A DNA stretch of 64,000 nucleotides from positions 1,116,001 to 1,180,000 of the forward strand of contig NC_014391.1 in assembly GCF_000145235.1 (NCBI RefSeq). Direction: 5' to 3'. Shown here one piece after another: positions 17,524 through 26,045 of the stretch. Every line of letters starts with the position of its first letter. Position 1 is the first letter of the stretch. Below the pieces are notes generated by a model, which saw nothing but the letters and a program-made list of their open reading frames with translations, made no database searches and was not told where the DNA came from. The stretch is from Micromonospora aurantiaca ATCC 27029 (lineage in GTDB: Bacteria; Actinomycetota; Actinomycetes; Mycobacteriales; Micromonosporaceae). Made by a program: the position numbers and the translations under genes.

Positions 17524-18525
17524 ATGCCCGAGAACCGGCCGTCCGGCTACGCCCGCCGTCGACTGCTACGCGACACAGCGGTCGGCGCCGCCGCCGTCAC
17601 CACCGCCGGACTCGTCGCCGGCGCCCCGGCCCGCGCCGCCGGGCCGAGCCCGGTCGCCGCGCCGAGCCGCGCCGCCGGCGGTACGCGACGCGGCGGCGCG
17701 GTGAGCTTCCGCTGGTGGGGGACCTCCGGCTGGCGGATCGACATCGGGGACCGGACGGTGCTCGTCGACCCGTACCTGAGCCGGTACGACACCGGGCTGT
17801 TCCGGAAGCCGTTCAACCCCGACACCCGGCTGACAGTGGCCGCCGACGTGGTCGACCGGCTCGCCGACCGGGCGGAGAACATCTTCGTCACCCACACCCA
17901 CTGGGACCACTTCAACGACGTGCCGCACATCGCCACCCGGACCGGTGCCCGGGTCTTCGGCACGCTCACCGCGTATCACCTCGGCCTGGCGTACGGGCTG
18001 CCGACCGGGCAACTGGCCCCGGTCAAGGGCGGCGAGGTGCTCGACTTCGACGGGTACACGGTGGAGGTGGTCGGCTCGCTGCACAGCCGGAACCCCACCT
18101 GGTCGATGGCCTTCCCCGGGGTACGGGTCAGCCGGCCGCCCCGTCCGGAGACGATCGCCGACCTGCCCGAGGGCGACACGCTGGCGTACCAGATCCGGAT
18201 CGACGGCGGCCCGGCCGTGTTCTTCATGGGTGCCAGCGACTTCGACGAGCGCAAGCTCAGCGGGCTCGCCCCGGACGTCGCGATGGTCGCCTCCGCCGCC
18301 ACCACGGCGACCGCCGACTACGTGCCCCGGCTGATGGCCGCGCTGGACCGTCCGAAGGTCGTGGTTCCGGTGCACTGGGACAACTTCGAGACGCCGCTCA
18401 CCAACCCGCCGACTGTCGCCGACAGCGACCGGGAACGCCTCGACGCCCTCGTCGCCGAGGTGCGTCGGGTCTCGCCGCGCAGCCGCGTGCTGGTGCCGGA
18501 GTACCACACCGCCTACCGATTCTGA
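17524..18525 (+). CDS. Tat-exported metallo-beta-lactamase-fold hydrolase
   Basis: 333 residues. A twin-arginine signal (YARRRLLRDTAVGAAAV at 9-25) and Ala-rich core lead to the metallo-beta-lactamase domain. Metal motif THTHWDHF (His124, His126, Asp128, His129), later HSRNP, GASDFDE and VVPVHWDNF supply the remaining ligands. The DPYLSRYDTG and RWWGTSGW features place it in the UlaG/RomA-like L-ascorbate-lactone or N-acyl-phosphatidylethanolamine hydrolase branch. Substrate unknown. The start is set by the ribosome site GGGGAGGACGAC. Confidence 0.9.
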   Translation: MPENRPSGYARRRLLRDTAVGAAAVTTAGLVAGAPARAAGPSPVAAPSRAAGGTRRGGAVSFRWWGTSGWRIDIGDRTVLVDPYLSRYDTGLFRKPFNPDTRLTVAADVVDRLADRAENIFVTHTHWDHFNDVPHIATRTGARVFGTLTAYHLGLAYGLPTGQLAPVKGGEVLDFDGYTVEVVGSLHSRNPTWSMAFPGVRVSRPPRPETIADLPEGDTLAYQIRIDGGPAVFFMGASDFDERKLSGLAPDVAMVASAATTATADYVPRLMAALDRPKVVVPVHWDNFETPLTNPPTVADSDRERLDALVAEVRRVSPRSRVLVPEYHTAYRF

Positions 18526-18534
18526 CGGCGCCGC

Positions 18535-19290
18535 TCAGGAGGCCGCCAGCCGGGCGTAGACGTCGCCGGAGCGACCGGCCGGGCGGTACGTCTCCAGCAG
18601 GCGTACCAGCCCGGCCGCGTCCAGCCACCGGTCGCCGGCGAACCGCATGGTCTCCACTGGCGAGTAGTTGTAGCGGTAGCCGCCCGCCGTCGCGCCCAGC
18701 CGTTCCACCAGCTCCAACGCGGCCAGCGCGGCGTCGTGCGCGGGCGGCAGGTACTCGAACGACAGCCCGCGCACCGGACGACTCAGCCCGGCCAGCACGT
18801 CGACCTCGAAGCCCTCGACGTCGACCTTGCAGAACGCCGGTACGCCGTGCCGCGCGATCAGGTCGTCCAGCGTCACCACAGGCACCTCGACCGACCGGTC
18901 CCAGCGGACCCCGGCGAAGCTCGGATCGGCTGTGACCGACTCGATCCACGACGACGACATGGTGGACACCGTCGGCGTCGCGCTGGACAGCTCCAGCCGC
19001 GCGCTCCCGGACCGCGCACCGACCGCCGTCGGCTCGATCGTCACGTCGGGGTCCCGCCCGAAGCCCAGGCGCAGCACCCGCAGGCAGTCCGGCTGCGGCT
19101 CCACGGCGACCACCCGCGCGCCCAGCCGCCGCCAGGTACGCACCCGGCCGCCGACGTGGGCGCCGATGTCGAAGCCGAGGTCGCCGGGGGAGAGGAACTG
19201 CCCGTAGAGCTGCCGGGCACGCCGGTGCTTGGCCGGCTGACCGTGGTAGACGGCCAGGGAACGGGTGATCCCCCAGGCCCGCGCGAGCAT
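18535..19290 (-). CDS. FkbM-family SAM-dependent methyltransferase
   Basis: 251 residues from ATG 19290 (GTG at 19296 is also possible; AGGGA lies 10 or 4 bases before them). SAM motif I FDIGAHVGGRVRTW, the acidic loop VVAVEPQPDCL, and the FkbM landmark VTLDDLIARHG...FCKVDVEGFEVDVLAGL. The family O-methylates sugars or polyketides. It follows the sulfatase-like gene by 13 bases in the same unit, so methylation of an envelope glycopolymer or lipid headgroup is the likely job; this is inference from context. Confidence 0.88.
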   Translation of the reverse strand: MLARAWGITRSLAVYHGQPAKHRRARQLYGQFLSPGDLGFDIGAHVGGRVRTWRRLGARVVAVEPQPDCLRVLRLGFGRDPDVTIEPTAVGARSGSARLELSSATPTVSTMSSSWIESVTADPSFAGVRWDRSVEVPVVTLDDLIARHGVPAFCKVDVEGFEVDVLAGLSRPVRGLSFEYLPPAHDAALAALELVERLGATAGGYRYNYSPVETMRFAGDRWLDAAGLVRLLETYRPAGRSGDVYARLAAS

Positions 19291-19303
19291 CGTCACGACA
19301 TCC

Positions 19304-21118
19304 CTAACTGTGAGTGGTGGACTTCGGTCCGAACGCGTGCAGGAACCGGTCACGGAACGACTCCATCGGCCAGACCGGGGCCTGCGGGTCGGGGTTGAGG
19401 CCGTCCTGCCAGCCCCACCCGGCGATGCGGTCGAGCACTGCCGGGTCCTTGGCGACGACTGTGATCGGCACGTCCTTGCCGGCGCCCTCACCGGTGACCG
19501 CCCGTGCCGGCTGGTGGTCGCCGAGGAACACGAGCACCAGGTTCTCGTCACCGTACCGCTGCACGTAGGAGATGAGCGTGCGCAGCGTGTAGACCACCGA
19601 CTGCCGGTACGCCTCCCGGGTGCCCTCCTTGGCGCGGTCGGCGCGCGCGGTCCCCTTGTAGACCGAGCCGTCGCCGACGTCGTCCCAGTCCACCAGCGGC
19701 GGCACCGGCGTCCACGGGATGTGGCTGGACAGCAGCGGGATCTCGGCCATCACGGGTGCGTGCCCGGGTCCGCGCTCGCGGCGCTGGAACGTCGACAGCG
19801 TGTACTGGTCCGGCGGTGAGGAGAAGCTGAACAGCGGACCCCGGTAGCCGAGTTCCTTCACGCCGTACACCTGGTCGGGGGAGAAGAAGTCGGCCTCCGG
19901 CCAGGCCCGGGTGAGCGCCGGCATGACCAGCGTGGTGCGCCAGCCGGCGCGCTTGAACGCGCCGTTGAGGGTCAGGTGGTCGCTGCGCACCAAATTGGTG
20001 TAGCGCAACTGGTTGTCCGCCCGGATGCCGCTCATCAGCGTGGCGTGCGCGAGCCAGCTCCCGCCGCCGGTGGTGGACGAGGTGAGGAACGCGCTGCGGC
20101 TGCCGTATCCGGCCGCGCGCAACTGCCGGGTTCCCTCGTCCAGGACGGCGTCCACCTCCGGTGCGAGGTCCGGATCCTCCAGCGCGACCCGGCCGTAGCT
20201 CTCCACGAACGTGAACAGCACGTCCTTGCCGCGCAGCGCGGTCAGCATCTCGTCGCCCGGCACGTTCTGGAACGGGTCGCCGGCGAGCTGCGTGTTCAGT
20301 GTCTCCTGGTCGTTGAGGCCCGCCCGTACCTGCCGGGCCCGGTCGTAGAGACCGGCCGCCACCGTGTCGGCGGCGACCGGGACGCCCGGCACGATCTGCG
20401 CGCCGAGCACGGCGCAGACCACCCAGGCGGCGGCGAGCGCGGTGGTCGCGCGCGCGGAGACCACCCGGTGGCCGGCCACGACCCGGGCCAGCCGCCGTGC
20501 CGACAGCGTCACCAGCAGCGGTACGGCGAGAACGGCGACCACTGCCAGCGCCACCGCACCCACCTCGGCGGCCGGGCCGTACGACTCGGACAGGAACTCC
20601 GCGCCCGCGCCGAGGAACGTCCAGTCGGCGATCAGGTCGAAGGGGCGGTCCAGGACCAGCGAGAACCCGAGGTCGGCGACCTTGAGGACGAGGACCAGGC
20701 CGAGCAGCGCGCCGAGGATCGTGGCCACCACCCGGCGCGGACGTGCCGGAAGGACCAGCAGCAGGGCGACGGCGACCAGCCCTTCCACCGGGATGCGCAG
20801 GAACGCGCCAGGGCTGAACCCGTTGACGTCGCTCGGGGCGACGAGCGCCACCAGCACGAGTGCGGCGGCCAGCGCGGTGACCGTCGCGGCGAGCAGCCGC
20901 CGGGCGCGCGGTCGGCCGGGCGTCGCGACGCCGTCGTCCCCGGCCCCTGTGTGGCCGGGGGTGCGGTCGACCGGGCCGGCGTCGGACGCGGCACTGTCGC
21001 CCGGGTCGCTCGTGGCGCGGTCGCTCTCGGCCGTCGTGCCGTCGGTCGTGAGGCCGTTGTTCGCGGTGCCGTTCGGGGCGTCGTCGTCGCCGTCCGCCCG
21101 GCGGGACAGGTCGGTCAC
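19304..21118 (-). CDS. Membrane sulfatase / lipoteichoic acid synthase-like protein
   Basis: 604 residues from a GTG that overlaps the upstream stop (GTGA). A disordered Asp/Thr/Gly-rich N-terminus of about 65 residues precedes five hydrophobic segments (about 75-260), then a large extracytoplasmic sulfatase-fold domain: DVLFTFVESYGR, the putative nucleophile Thr in SSTTGGGSWLAHATLMSG, and VFLGDHQPA near the end for metal binding. LTA-synthase relatives transfer glycerol-phosphate from lipids to a growing polymer. Upstream CDP-alcohol phosphatidyltransferase could make its lipid donor and the FkbM protein could modify the product. Confidence 0.88.
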   Translation of the reverse strand: MTDLSRRADGDDDAPNGTANNGLTTDGTTAESDRATSDPGDSAASDAGPVDRTPGHTGAGDDGVATPGRPRARRLLAATVTALAAALVLVALVAPSDVNGFSPGAFLRIPVEGLVAVALLLVLPARPRRVVATILGALLGLVLVLKVADLGFSLVLDRPFDLIADWTFLGAGAEFLSESYGPAAEVGAVALAVVAVLAVPLLVTLSARRLARVVAGHRVVSARATTALAAAWVVCAVLGAQIVPGVPVAADTVAAGLYDRARQVRAGLNDQETLNTQLAGDPFQNVPGDEMLTALRGKDVLFTFVESYGRVALEDPDLAPEVDAVLDEGTRQLRAAGYGSRSAFLTSSTTGGGSWLAHATLMSGIRADNQLRYTNLVRSDHLTLNGAFKRAGWRTTLVMPALTRAWPEADFFSPDQVYGVKELGYRGPLFSFSSPPDQYTLSTFQRRERGPGHAPVMAEIPLLSSHIPWTPVPPLVDWDDVGDGSVYKGTARADRAKEGTREAYRQSVVYTLRTLISYVQRYGDENLVLVFLGDHQPARAVTGEGAGKDVPITVVAKDPAVLDRIAGWGWQDGLNPDPQAPVWPMESFRDRFLHAFGPKSTTHS

Positions 21119-21936
21119 GGGCGCCGCCCGCCGACCTCGGCGGGCTCGCGCGCGATCCGCGCGCCCGGCGCCCACTCGGAGCGGTGACCGGCGGGCGCGG
21201 GGGACACCGGCGCGGCCGGGAGCGCCACCGGGCGCCGCCGCGACGGTACGCGGTGCCGCCACAACCAGGCGACGTCCCGTCCGAACGACTCGACGAGCAT
21301 CGCGAGCGCGCCGAGAAGCACCGCGACCGCGAGCAGCCGGGGCAGGACGCCTGCCGCCACCACCGCCAGCGCGATGCCCTGCGTGGCGGCGACCACCTTG
21401 CGCCAGTAGCGCGGAGGCAGCGAGCCGCGCATCCACGGCAGCACCCAGCCGGCGGCGACGAAGACGTACCGCATCGCGCCGATCACCAGCACCCAGGCAC
21501 CGACCTGGTCGGCGACGTACCCGCAGAGGACCAGGACCAGGAAGGAGTCGACCTCCATGTCGAACCGTGCGCCCAGCGCGCTCACCGTGCCGGTACGCCG
21601 GGCCACCTGCCCGTCGACCCAGTCCAGCGACAGCGCCACCGCGCTCAGGACGACGAGCACCGGCACCACGATCGGCTCGCGGAACGAGTCGACTGTCAGC
21701 GCGGCAACCCCGCCGGTGAGCGTCGCCCGGGTGAGCGTCACCCAGTCGGCCGGGCCGAGCCGGTCCGCGCCCGAGCGGCGCAGCCCGTATCCGAGCGCCG
21801 CGACCGTCACCACCCCGAAGAGCAGACCGGCAAGCCAGCCGTACGCGCTCAGGCCGACCGTGCCGGCCAGGGCCGCGAGTACGCCGACCTGGAGAATCGC
21901 CCCCGCGAATGGATCAGTTCGAAGTGCGGACACCAT
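21115..21936 (-). CDS. CDP-alcohol phosphatidyltransferase
   Basis: 273 residues from ATG 21936; GTG one codon later has better spacing from GGAGG and may be the true start. The family signature D-x2-DG-x2-AR-x8-G-x3-D-x3-D is complete (DWVDGQVARR...LGARFDMEVD). Seven or eight hydrophobic segments. It joins a CMP-activated lipid to an alcohol such as inositol-phosphate or glycerol-phosphate, inside the membrane. The 3' overlap with the sulfatase gene indicates an operon making and polymerising or decorating a phospholipid-derived envelope component. Confidence 0.92.
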   Translation of the reverse strand: MVSALRTDPFAGAILQVGVLAALAGTVGLSAYGWLAGLLFGVVTVAALGYGLRRSGADRLGPADWVTLTRATLTGGVAALTVDSFREPIVVPVLVVLSAVALSLDWVDGQVARRTGTVSALGARFDMEVDSFLVLVLCGYVADQVGAWVLVIGAMRYVFVAAGWVLPWMRGSLPPRYWRKVVAATQGIALAVVAAGVLPRLLAVAVLLGALAMLVESFGRDVAWLWRHRVPSRRRPVALPAAPVSPAPAGHRSEWAPGARIAREPAEVGGRRP

Positions 21937-21960
21937 GCCTCCGAGGTAGACGTCACGAAC

Positions 21961-21970
21961 CACACGTGTG
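21961..21970. promoter_or_regulatory. Palindrome CACACGTGTG upstream of the envelope operon
   Basis: Perfect 10-base palindrome 25 bases before the start of the CDP-alcohol phosphatidyltransferase gene, in a locally less GC-rich stretch. Possible operator; short enough to arise by chance. Confidence 0.3.
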
Positions 21971-22060
21971 TACGGAGAACATGCCCGAACAGTTCGTTCT
22001 GATGCCGGAAACGCGCCAGCGGATGTGGCATGTCACGTCGGCCGGCGGGGCGGCGCGCGG

Positions 22061-22240
22061 TCAGCGCGCCCGGTCGGCGGTGTCCTCGTCGCGCCGGGCC
22101 AGCGCCGAACGGCGGTAGCCGTACAGCGCGTAGACGAGCGCGCCGAGCAGGAACCAGGCGCCGAACCGCCATGCCGGTCCCTCCCGTCGCACCGACGTAC
22201 TCCGGCCGGGCCGCCGCCGTCCGGCGAGCCGCACCCGCAT
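22061..22240 (-). CDS. Hidden 59-residue ORF resembling the last helix of an APC amino-acid permease
   Basis: ATG 22240 to TGA 22061. An Arg-rich start (MRVRLAGRRRPGRS) leads to REGPAWRFGAWFLLGALVYALYGYRRSALARR, which closely resembles the conserved end of cationic amino-acid transporters (RFGxWxxxGLxxYxxYGxxHSxL). No permease body exists upstream: the 48 bases to the YqeB-like gene have no open transporter frame. Either a remnant of a deleted permease gene or a free single-helix peptide. No clear ribosome site before the ATG; an internal GTG at 22192 is an alternative start. Confidence 0.4.
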   Translation of the reverse strand: MRVRLAGRRRPGRSTSVRREGPAWRFGAWFLLGALVYALYGYRRSALARRDEDTADRAR

Positions 22241-22288
22241 GGACGAACGTAAATCCTCGGCGCGAAGATCGCAGCCCGGCGGCGGCGG

Positions 22289-22993
22289 TCACCCCGGCGG
22301 CGGGCCGGCGACCAGCCGCCAGTACTGCCGCTTGCCCTCGTCGCGGACCACGACGCCGAGCCGGGCCAGCTCCCCGTGCAGCTCCCGGGTCTCGGCGTCG
22401 TGGCCGCCGTCGAGCGCCCGCTGCCGGGCGCGCAGCAGGGCGTCCGCGCCGGACGGCAGGCCGGGCAGCCCTTCCACCCACCGCCGGTACGCGTCCCGGT
22501 GCGGGTCCTGCCCGGTCCACGGCCAGCCCTGCCGGGTGAACGCCTCCTGCAGCCGCTCGGCGTCCAGGTCGGACTTCTCCCGGGCCAGCTCGCCACCGGC
22601 GGTGTCCAGCAGCACCAGCGCCTTGCCGTCGACGAACACCCCCGCAACGGCGGCGCGCGCCAGATCCCGCCCGTGCCCGTCGCGGTGCAGCCGCACCGTC
22701 CGGTGCCCGACCGTGACGGTCAGCCGCTCGCGGACCGCCACCACCGCCAGGAACAGGCCGCCGAGCAGGCCCACCCCGGCCCCGATCGGGTACGCCCGAT
22801 CGTCCGGCCACCGGTCGAGCAACTCGAACAGGCCCTGGAACGGGAACCAGGCCAGCCCGGCGATCCAGCCGGACACCGCGGTCAGCCCGGCGCCCAGCCC
22901 CGCCCCGAGCAGCGGGAACCCCGCCCACATCAGCACCAGCTCGCCGCGTCCGCCGTCGACCACGACGTCCTCGCCGGGTTGCCATGCGGTCAC
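22289..22993 (-). CDS. YqeB-like membrane protein
   Basis: 234 residues from GTG 22993, two bases after the permease stop and behind GGGAGGTGTCC. Two hydrophobic pairs near 28-60 (FPLLGAGLGAGLTAV, IAGLAWFPFQG) and 80-100, followed by a cytoplasmic PH-like domain (RLTVTVGHRTVRLHR...AGVFVDGKALVLLD) and a helical C-terminus (RLQEAFTRQGWPWTGQDP). The pattern fits actinobacterial YqeB proteins, which are often encoded with ABC exporters. Role unknown; the operon position suggests it helps or is regulated with the transporter. Confidence 0.75.
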   Translation of the reverse strand: MTAWQPGEDVVVDGGRGELVLMWAGFPLLGAGLGAGLTAVSGWIAGLAWFPFQGLFELLDRWPDDRAYPIGAGVGLLGGLFLAVVAVRERLTVTVGHRTVRLHRDGHGRDLARAAVAGVFVDGKALVLLDTAGGELAREKSDLDAERLQEAFTRQGWPWTGQDPHRDAYRRWVEGLPGLPSGADALLRARQRALDGGHDAETRELHGELARLGVVVRDEGKRQYWRLVAGPPPG

Positions 22994-22995
22994 TG

Positions 22996-23781
22996 TCAGG
23001 ACACCTCCCGGCGCATGGTGCGCACCAGACCGGCGACCAGCGGCAGGAGCACCCAGACGGCGAGCGAGACGCCGAGCCGGCCCCACTGCCCGCCGTTCAT
23101 CTCGGCGCCGAGCAGCGGCTCCATCGTGTACGACGTGTCCAGCCAGCGGGCCGGCTCACGCAGCGCGGAGATCATCGCGGCGAGCAGGCTCCACACCGTG
23201 GGCAGCAGCAGGTAGGTGACGATCGCCAGCGGCGTGTTCAGCAGCAGCAGGCCGAAGGCGGCGCCCATCAGCACGCTCGCCACCTGGAACACGGCCGCGT
23301 GCGGCAGCAGTTGCCAGTCGAACGTCCAGGCGCCCGCCCCGCCGCTGGCGCGGGCGGCGAGCGTGCCGGCGGCGGCGACGGCCAGGCTGACGAGCACCGA
23401 GGCGAGCGCGGCGAGCACCACCGCTGCGAGTTTGGCGACGATCACCCGCTCGCGGCGGGGCACCAGCGCGAACGTGGTGAGCGCGCTGCGCTGCGACCAC
23501 TCGCCGGTGATGGAGAGGATGCCGAGCACCGGCAGCAGCAGCCCGACCGGCAGCAGCGACGGCGTGAAGAAGGCGGTGAACGTCTGGTCCGGCGCGTCGA
23601 CGACGAACAGCTGCACCACCACGATCGCGGCGGCGATCAGCCCGATCGTGATCAGCAGCCAGCGTCCGGCCCGGGTGTCGGCGAGCTTGCGCAGCTCCAC
23701 GGCGGTCAGCCGGGCCAGCGAGGGACCGGCGACGGCCGGCTCGTGCCGCGGCGGGGCGGTCGGAACGGCAGTGGTGGTCAT
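22996..23781 (-). CDS. ABC-2 type transporter permease
   Basis: 261 residues from ATG 23781, which overlaps the ATPase stop (ATGA). Six hydrophobic helices; the segment LGILSITGEWSQRSALTTFALVPRRERVIVAKL before helix 3 is typical of permeases paired with BcrA-like ATPases in actinobacteria. With the ATPase at 23778-24677 it forms an exporter, probably for a peptide antibiotic or lipid. The divergent kinase/regulator pair is the usual control for this type. Confidence 0.9.
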   Translation of the reverse strand: MTTTAVPTAPPRHEPAVAGPSLARLTAVELRKLADTRAGRWLLITIGLIAAAIVVVQLFVVDAPDQTFTAFFTPSLLPVGLLLPVLGILSITGEWSQRSALTTFALVPRRERVIVAKLAAVVLAALASVLVSLAVAAAGTLAARASGGAGAWTFDWQLLPHAAVFQVASVLMGAAFGLLLLNTPLAIVTYLLLPTVWSLLAAMISALREPARWLDTSYTMEPLLGAEMNGGQWGRLGVSLAVWVLLPLVAGLVRTMRREVS

Positions 23782-24677
23782 CGGACGGCCTCCTTGGTCG
23801 ACGCGCCGGCGGTGAGGGTGAGGAAGAGCTGCTCCAGGCCACCGCTGCCGGCCGGGCGCAGTTCGGTGAGGACCAGTCCGGCGTCCGCCGCGGCCTGACC
23901 GACCTGGCCCGGCTCGGCCCGGACCACGAAGCCGCCGTCGGTGCCGGCGGTGGCGGGCAGCGCGGCCCGGTCCAGCGTCAGGCGCAGGGCGTGCGCGTCG
24001 CGGGCGCGCACGAGCGTGCCGGCGCCGGCGAGCAGCTCGTCCTTGCCGCCCTGGGCGACCACCCGGCCGCCGCCGATCACCACCAGCCGGTCGGCCACCG
24101 CCTCCACCTCGCGCAGCAGGTGCGAGGAGAGCAGCACCGTGCCGCCCCGGTCGGCGAAGTCGCGCAGCAGGCCGCGCATCCAGAAGATCCCCTCCGGGTC
24201 GAGGCCGTTGGCCGGCTCGTCCAGGATCAGGACCCGGGGGTCGCCCAGCAGCGCCAGAGCCAGGCCGAGCCGCTGCCGCATGCCCAGGGAGTACGCGCCG
24301 ACGCGGCGCCGGGCCGCGGTGTCGTTCAGCCCGACCTGGTCGAGTACCGCCGCCACCCGCCCACGGTCCACGCCCATGGTGCGGGCGGCGAGCGTGAGCG
24401 TCTCCCGCCCGGTGCGCCCGGCGTGCTGCGCCGAGGCGTCGAGCAGCACGCCGATCTCCCGTCCCGGGTTGGGCAGGTGCCGGTACGGGCGTCCGCCGAC
24501 TGTGGCGCCGCCCGAGGTGGGCGGCGTCATCGCACAGATCATCCGCATCGTGGTGGACTTCCCGGCGCCGTTCGGCCCGAGGAAACCGGTCACGGAACCC
24601 GGTTCGCACCGGAACGTGACGTCCTCGACGGCTGTGTGCGGACCGTACCGCTTGGTGAGCTGGTCGACTTCGATCAT
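23778..24677 (-). CDS. ABC transporter ATPase, BcrA/YxlF-like
   Basis: 299 residues. Walker A GPNGAGKSTT, signature YSLGMRQRLGLA, Walker B VLILDEPANGLDPEG, H-loop LLSSHLLREVE. The phrase RPYRHLPNPGREIGVLLDA is common in actinobacterial exporters of this group. First gene of ATPase-permease-YqeB, all overlapping or nearly so. Start fixed by strong homology to the MIEVDQLTKRYG opening. Control is probably by the divergent two-component system whose start lies 132 bases away. Confidence 0.94.
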   Translation of the reverse strand: MIEVDQLTKRYGPHTAVEDVTFRCEPGSVTGFLGPNGAGKSTTMRMICAMTPPTSGGATVGGRPYRHLPNPGREIGVLLDASAQHAGRTGRETLTLAARTMGVDRGRVAAVLDQVGLNDTAARRRVGAYSLGMRQRLGLALALLGDPRVLILDEPANGLDPEGIFWMRGLLRDFADRGGTVLLSSHLLREVEAVADRLVVIGGGRVVAQGGKDELLAGAGTLVRARDAHALRLTLDRAALPATAGTDGGFVVRAEPGQVGQAAADAGLVLTELRPAGSGGLEQLFLTLTAGASTKEAVR

Positions 24678-24797
24678 GCCGTCGAGCCTGCCGGGGCCAA
24701 CCGGTCACGCGCTGCGGCCGGCGGTCTGCGCCGCCGTCGACCTCGGTTCACCGCAGGCGTCGACTTTGGTAGCTGGTAGCCGGTCCGGAGGGCTTCC

Positions 24798-24803
24798 TAG
24801 CAT
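24798..24803 (+). promoter_or_regulatory. -10 box of a leaderless histidine kinase transcript
   Basis: TAGCAT, 6 bases before the kinase GTG at 24810. Confidence 0.5.
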
Positions 24804-24809
24804 GGACGG

Positions 24810-26045
24810 GTGACCAGTGCCGCCGTACCCGATCATCCCTGGCTCCTGCCGGGCTCCCTGGTGCCCGCCCGAGCCGCCCGGCGGACACCGCGCGACTGGT
24901 TCGTGGACGGCGTGCTGTTCGTGGCCTCGCTGCTCTGGGTGCTGATCGCGCACGGCGACGTGACCAGCGCCACCCCGGAGTTCGGCCTCAACGCCGGTCC
25001 GGCCTGGCTGGAGGAGGTCGACCTGCTCGTCGGCCTGCTCGTCAGCGGCGCGCTCTGGCTGCGCCGGCGCTGGCCGGTCGGGCTCGCGGTGGCGACCGCG
25101 CCGCTGGCGCTCTTCTCGGTCACCGGCGGTGTCGCGCTGCTGGTCATCGTGTTCACCGTGCTGGTCCACCGGCCGCTGCCGGTGGGCTTGGCGCTGGTGG
25201 CCTGGCAACTGTTGAGCCTGCCGGTCTACCTCGCGGTCCGGCCCGACCCGACGCTGCCGGTCTGGGCCTCCGCCGTGTGGACCGGGCTGTTCATCTGCGT
25301 GGTGGTCGCGTGGGCGTTGTTCGTCCGCGCCCGCCGCCAGCTCGTGCTGTCCCTGCGTGACCGGGCCGAGCGGGCCGAGGCCGAGCAGCAGCTCCGGCTC
25401 GACCAGGCCCGGCAGCTCGAACGCGGCCGGATCGCCCGGGAGATGCACGACGTGCTCGCCCACCGGATCTCCCTGCTCAGCCTGCACGCGGGCGCGCTGG
25501 AGTTCCGGCCGGACGCGCCGCCGGAGGAGGTGGCGCGGGCGGCCGGGGTGATCCGGGCCAGCGCGCACGCCGCGCTCCAGGACCTGCGCGAGGTGATCGG
25601 CGTGCTGCGGGCCGAGGTCGGCTCCGAGGCCACGCCGGAACGGCCGCAGCCCACGCTGGCCGACGTGCCCGCGCTGGTCGCCGAGAGCCGCGACGCCGGG
25701 GTACGGGTCACCGTGGTCGACGAGGTGATCGAGCCGGAGGCGGTGCCCGCGGCGATCGGGCGCAGCGCGTACCGGATCGTGCAGGAAGGGCTGACCAACG
25801 CCCGCAAGCACGCGCCCGGCGCGGTGGTCACGGTCCGGCTGGCGGGCGGCCCGGGGGACGGGCTGGCGGTGGAGATCCACAACCCGTGGCCGGTCGGCGC
25901 GTCGCCCACCGCCATTCCCGGCGCCGGTACCGGGCTGGTCGGGATCGCGGAACGGGTCACGCTCGCCGGTGGCCGCCTCGAACACGGGCGGGACGCCGAC
26001 GGCGGTTTCCGGCTGACCGCCTGGCTGCCCTGGGCGGCCCGGTGA
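24810..26045 (+). CDS. Sensor histidine kinase, NarL/LiaS-type (HisKA_3)
   Basis: 411 residues. About five or six hydrophobic segments between 30 and 172 form the sensor without a large outer domain, typical of intramembrane-sensing kinases. The dimerisation/phosphoacceptor helix is RGRIAREMHDVLAHRISLLSLHAG with His213, and the ATPase part shows YRIVQEGLTNARKHAPGA and GTGLVGIAERVTLAGG. It phosphorylates the response regulator encoded 4 bases into its stop. Cell-envelope stress sensing with control of the divergent exporter is the likely role, inferred from the layout. Confidence 0.95.
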   Translation: MTSAAVPDHPWLLPGSLVPARAARRTPRDWFVDGVLFVASLLWVLIAHGDVTSATPEFGLNAGPAWLEEVDLLVGLLVSGALWLRRRWPVGLAVATAPLALFSVTGGVALLVIVFTVLVHRPLPVGLALVAWQLLSLPVYLAVRPDPTLPVWASAVWTGLFICVVVAWALFVRARRQLVLSLRDRAERAEAEQQLRLDQARQLERGRIAREMHDVLAHRISLLSLHAGALEFRPDAPPEEVARAAGVIRASAHAALQDLREVIGVLRAEVGSEATPERPQPTLADVPALVAESRDAGVRVTVVDEVIEPEAVPAAIGRSAYRIVQEGLTNARKHAPGAVVTVRLAGGPGDGLAVEIHNPWPVGASPTAIPGAGTGLVGIAERVTLAGGRLEHGRDADGGFRLTAWLPWAAR

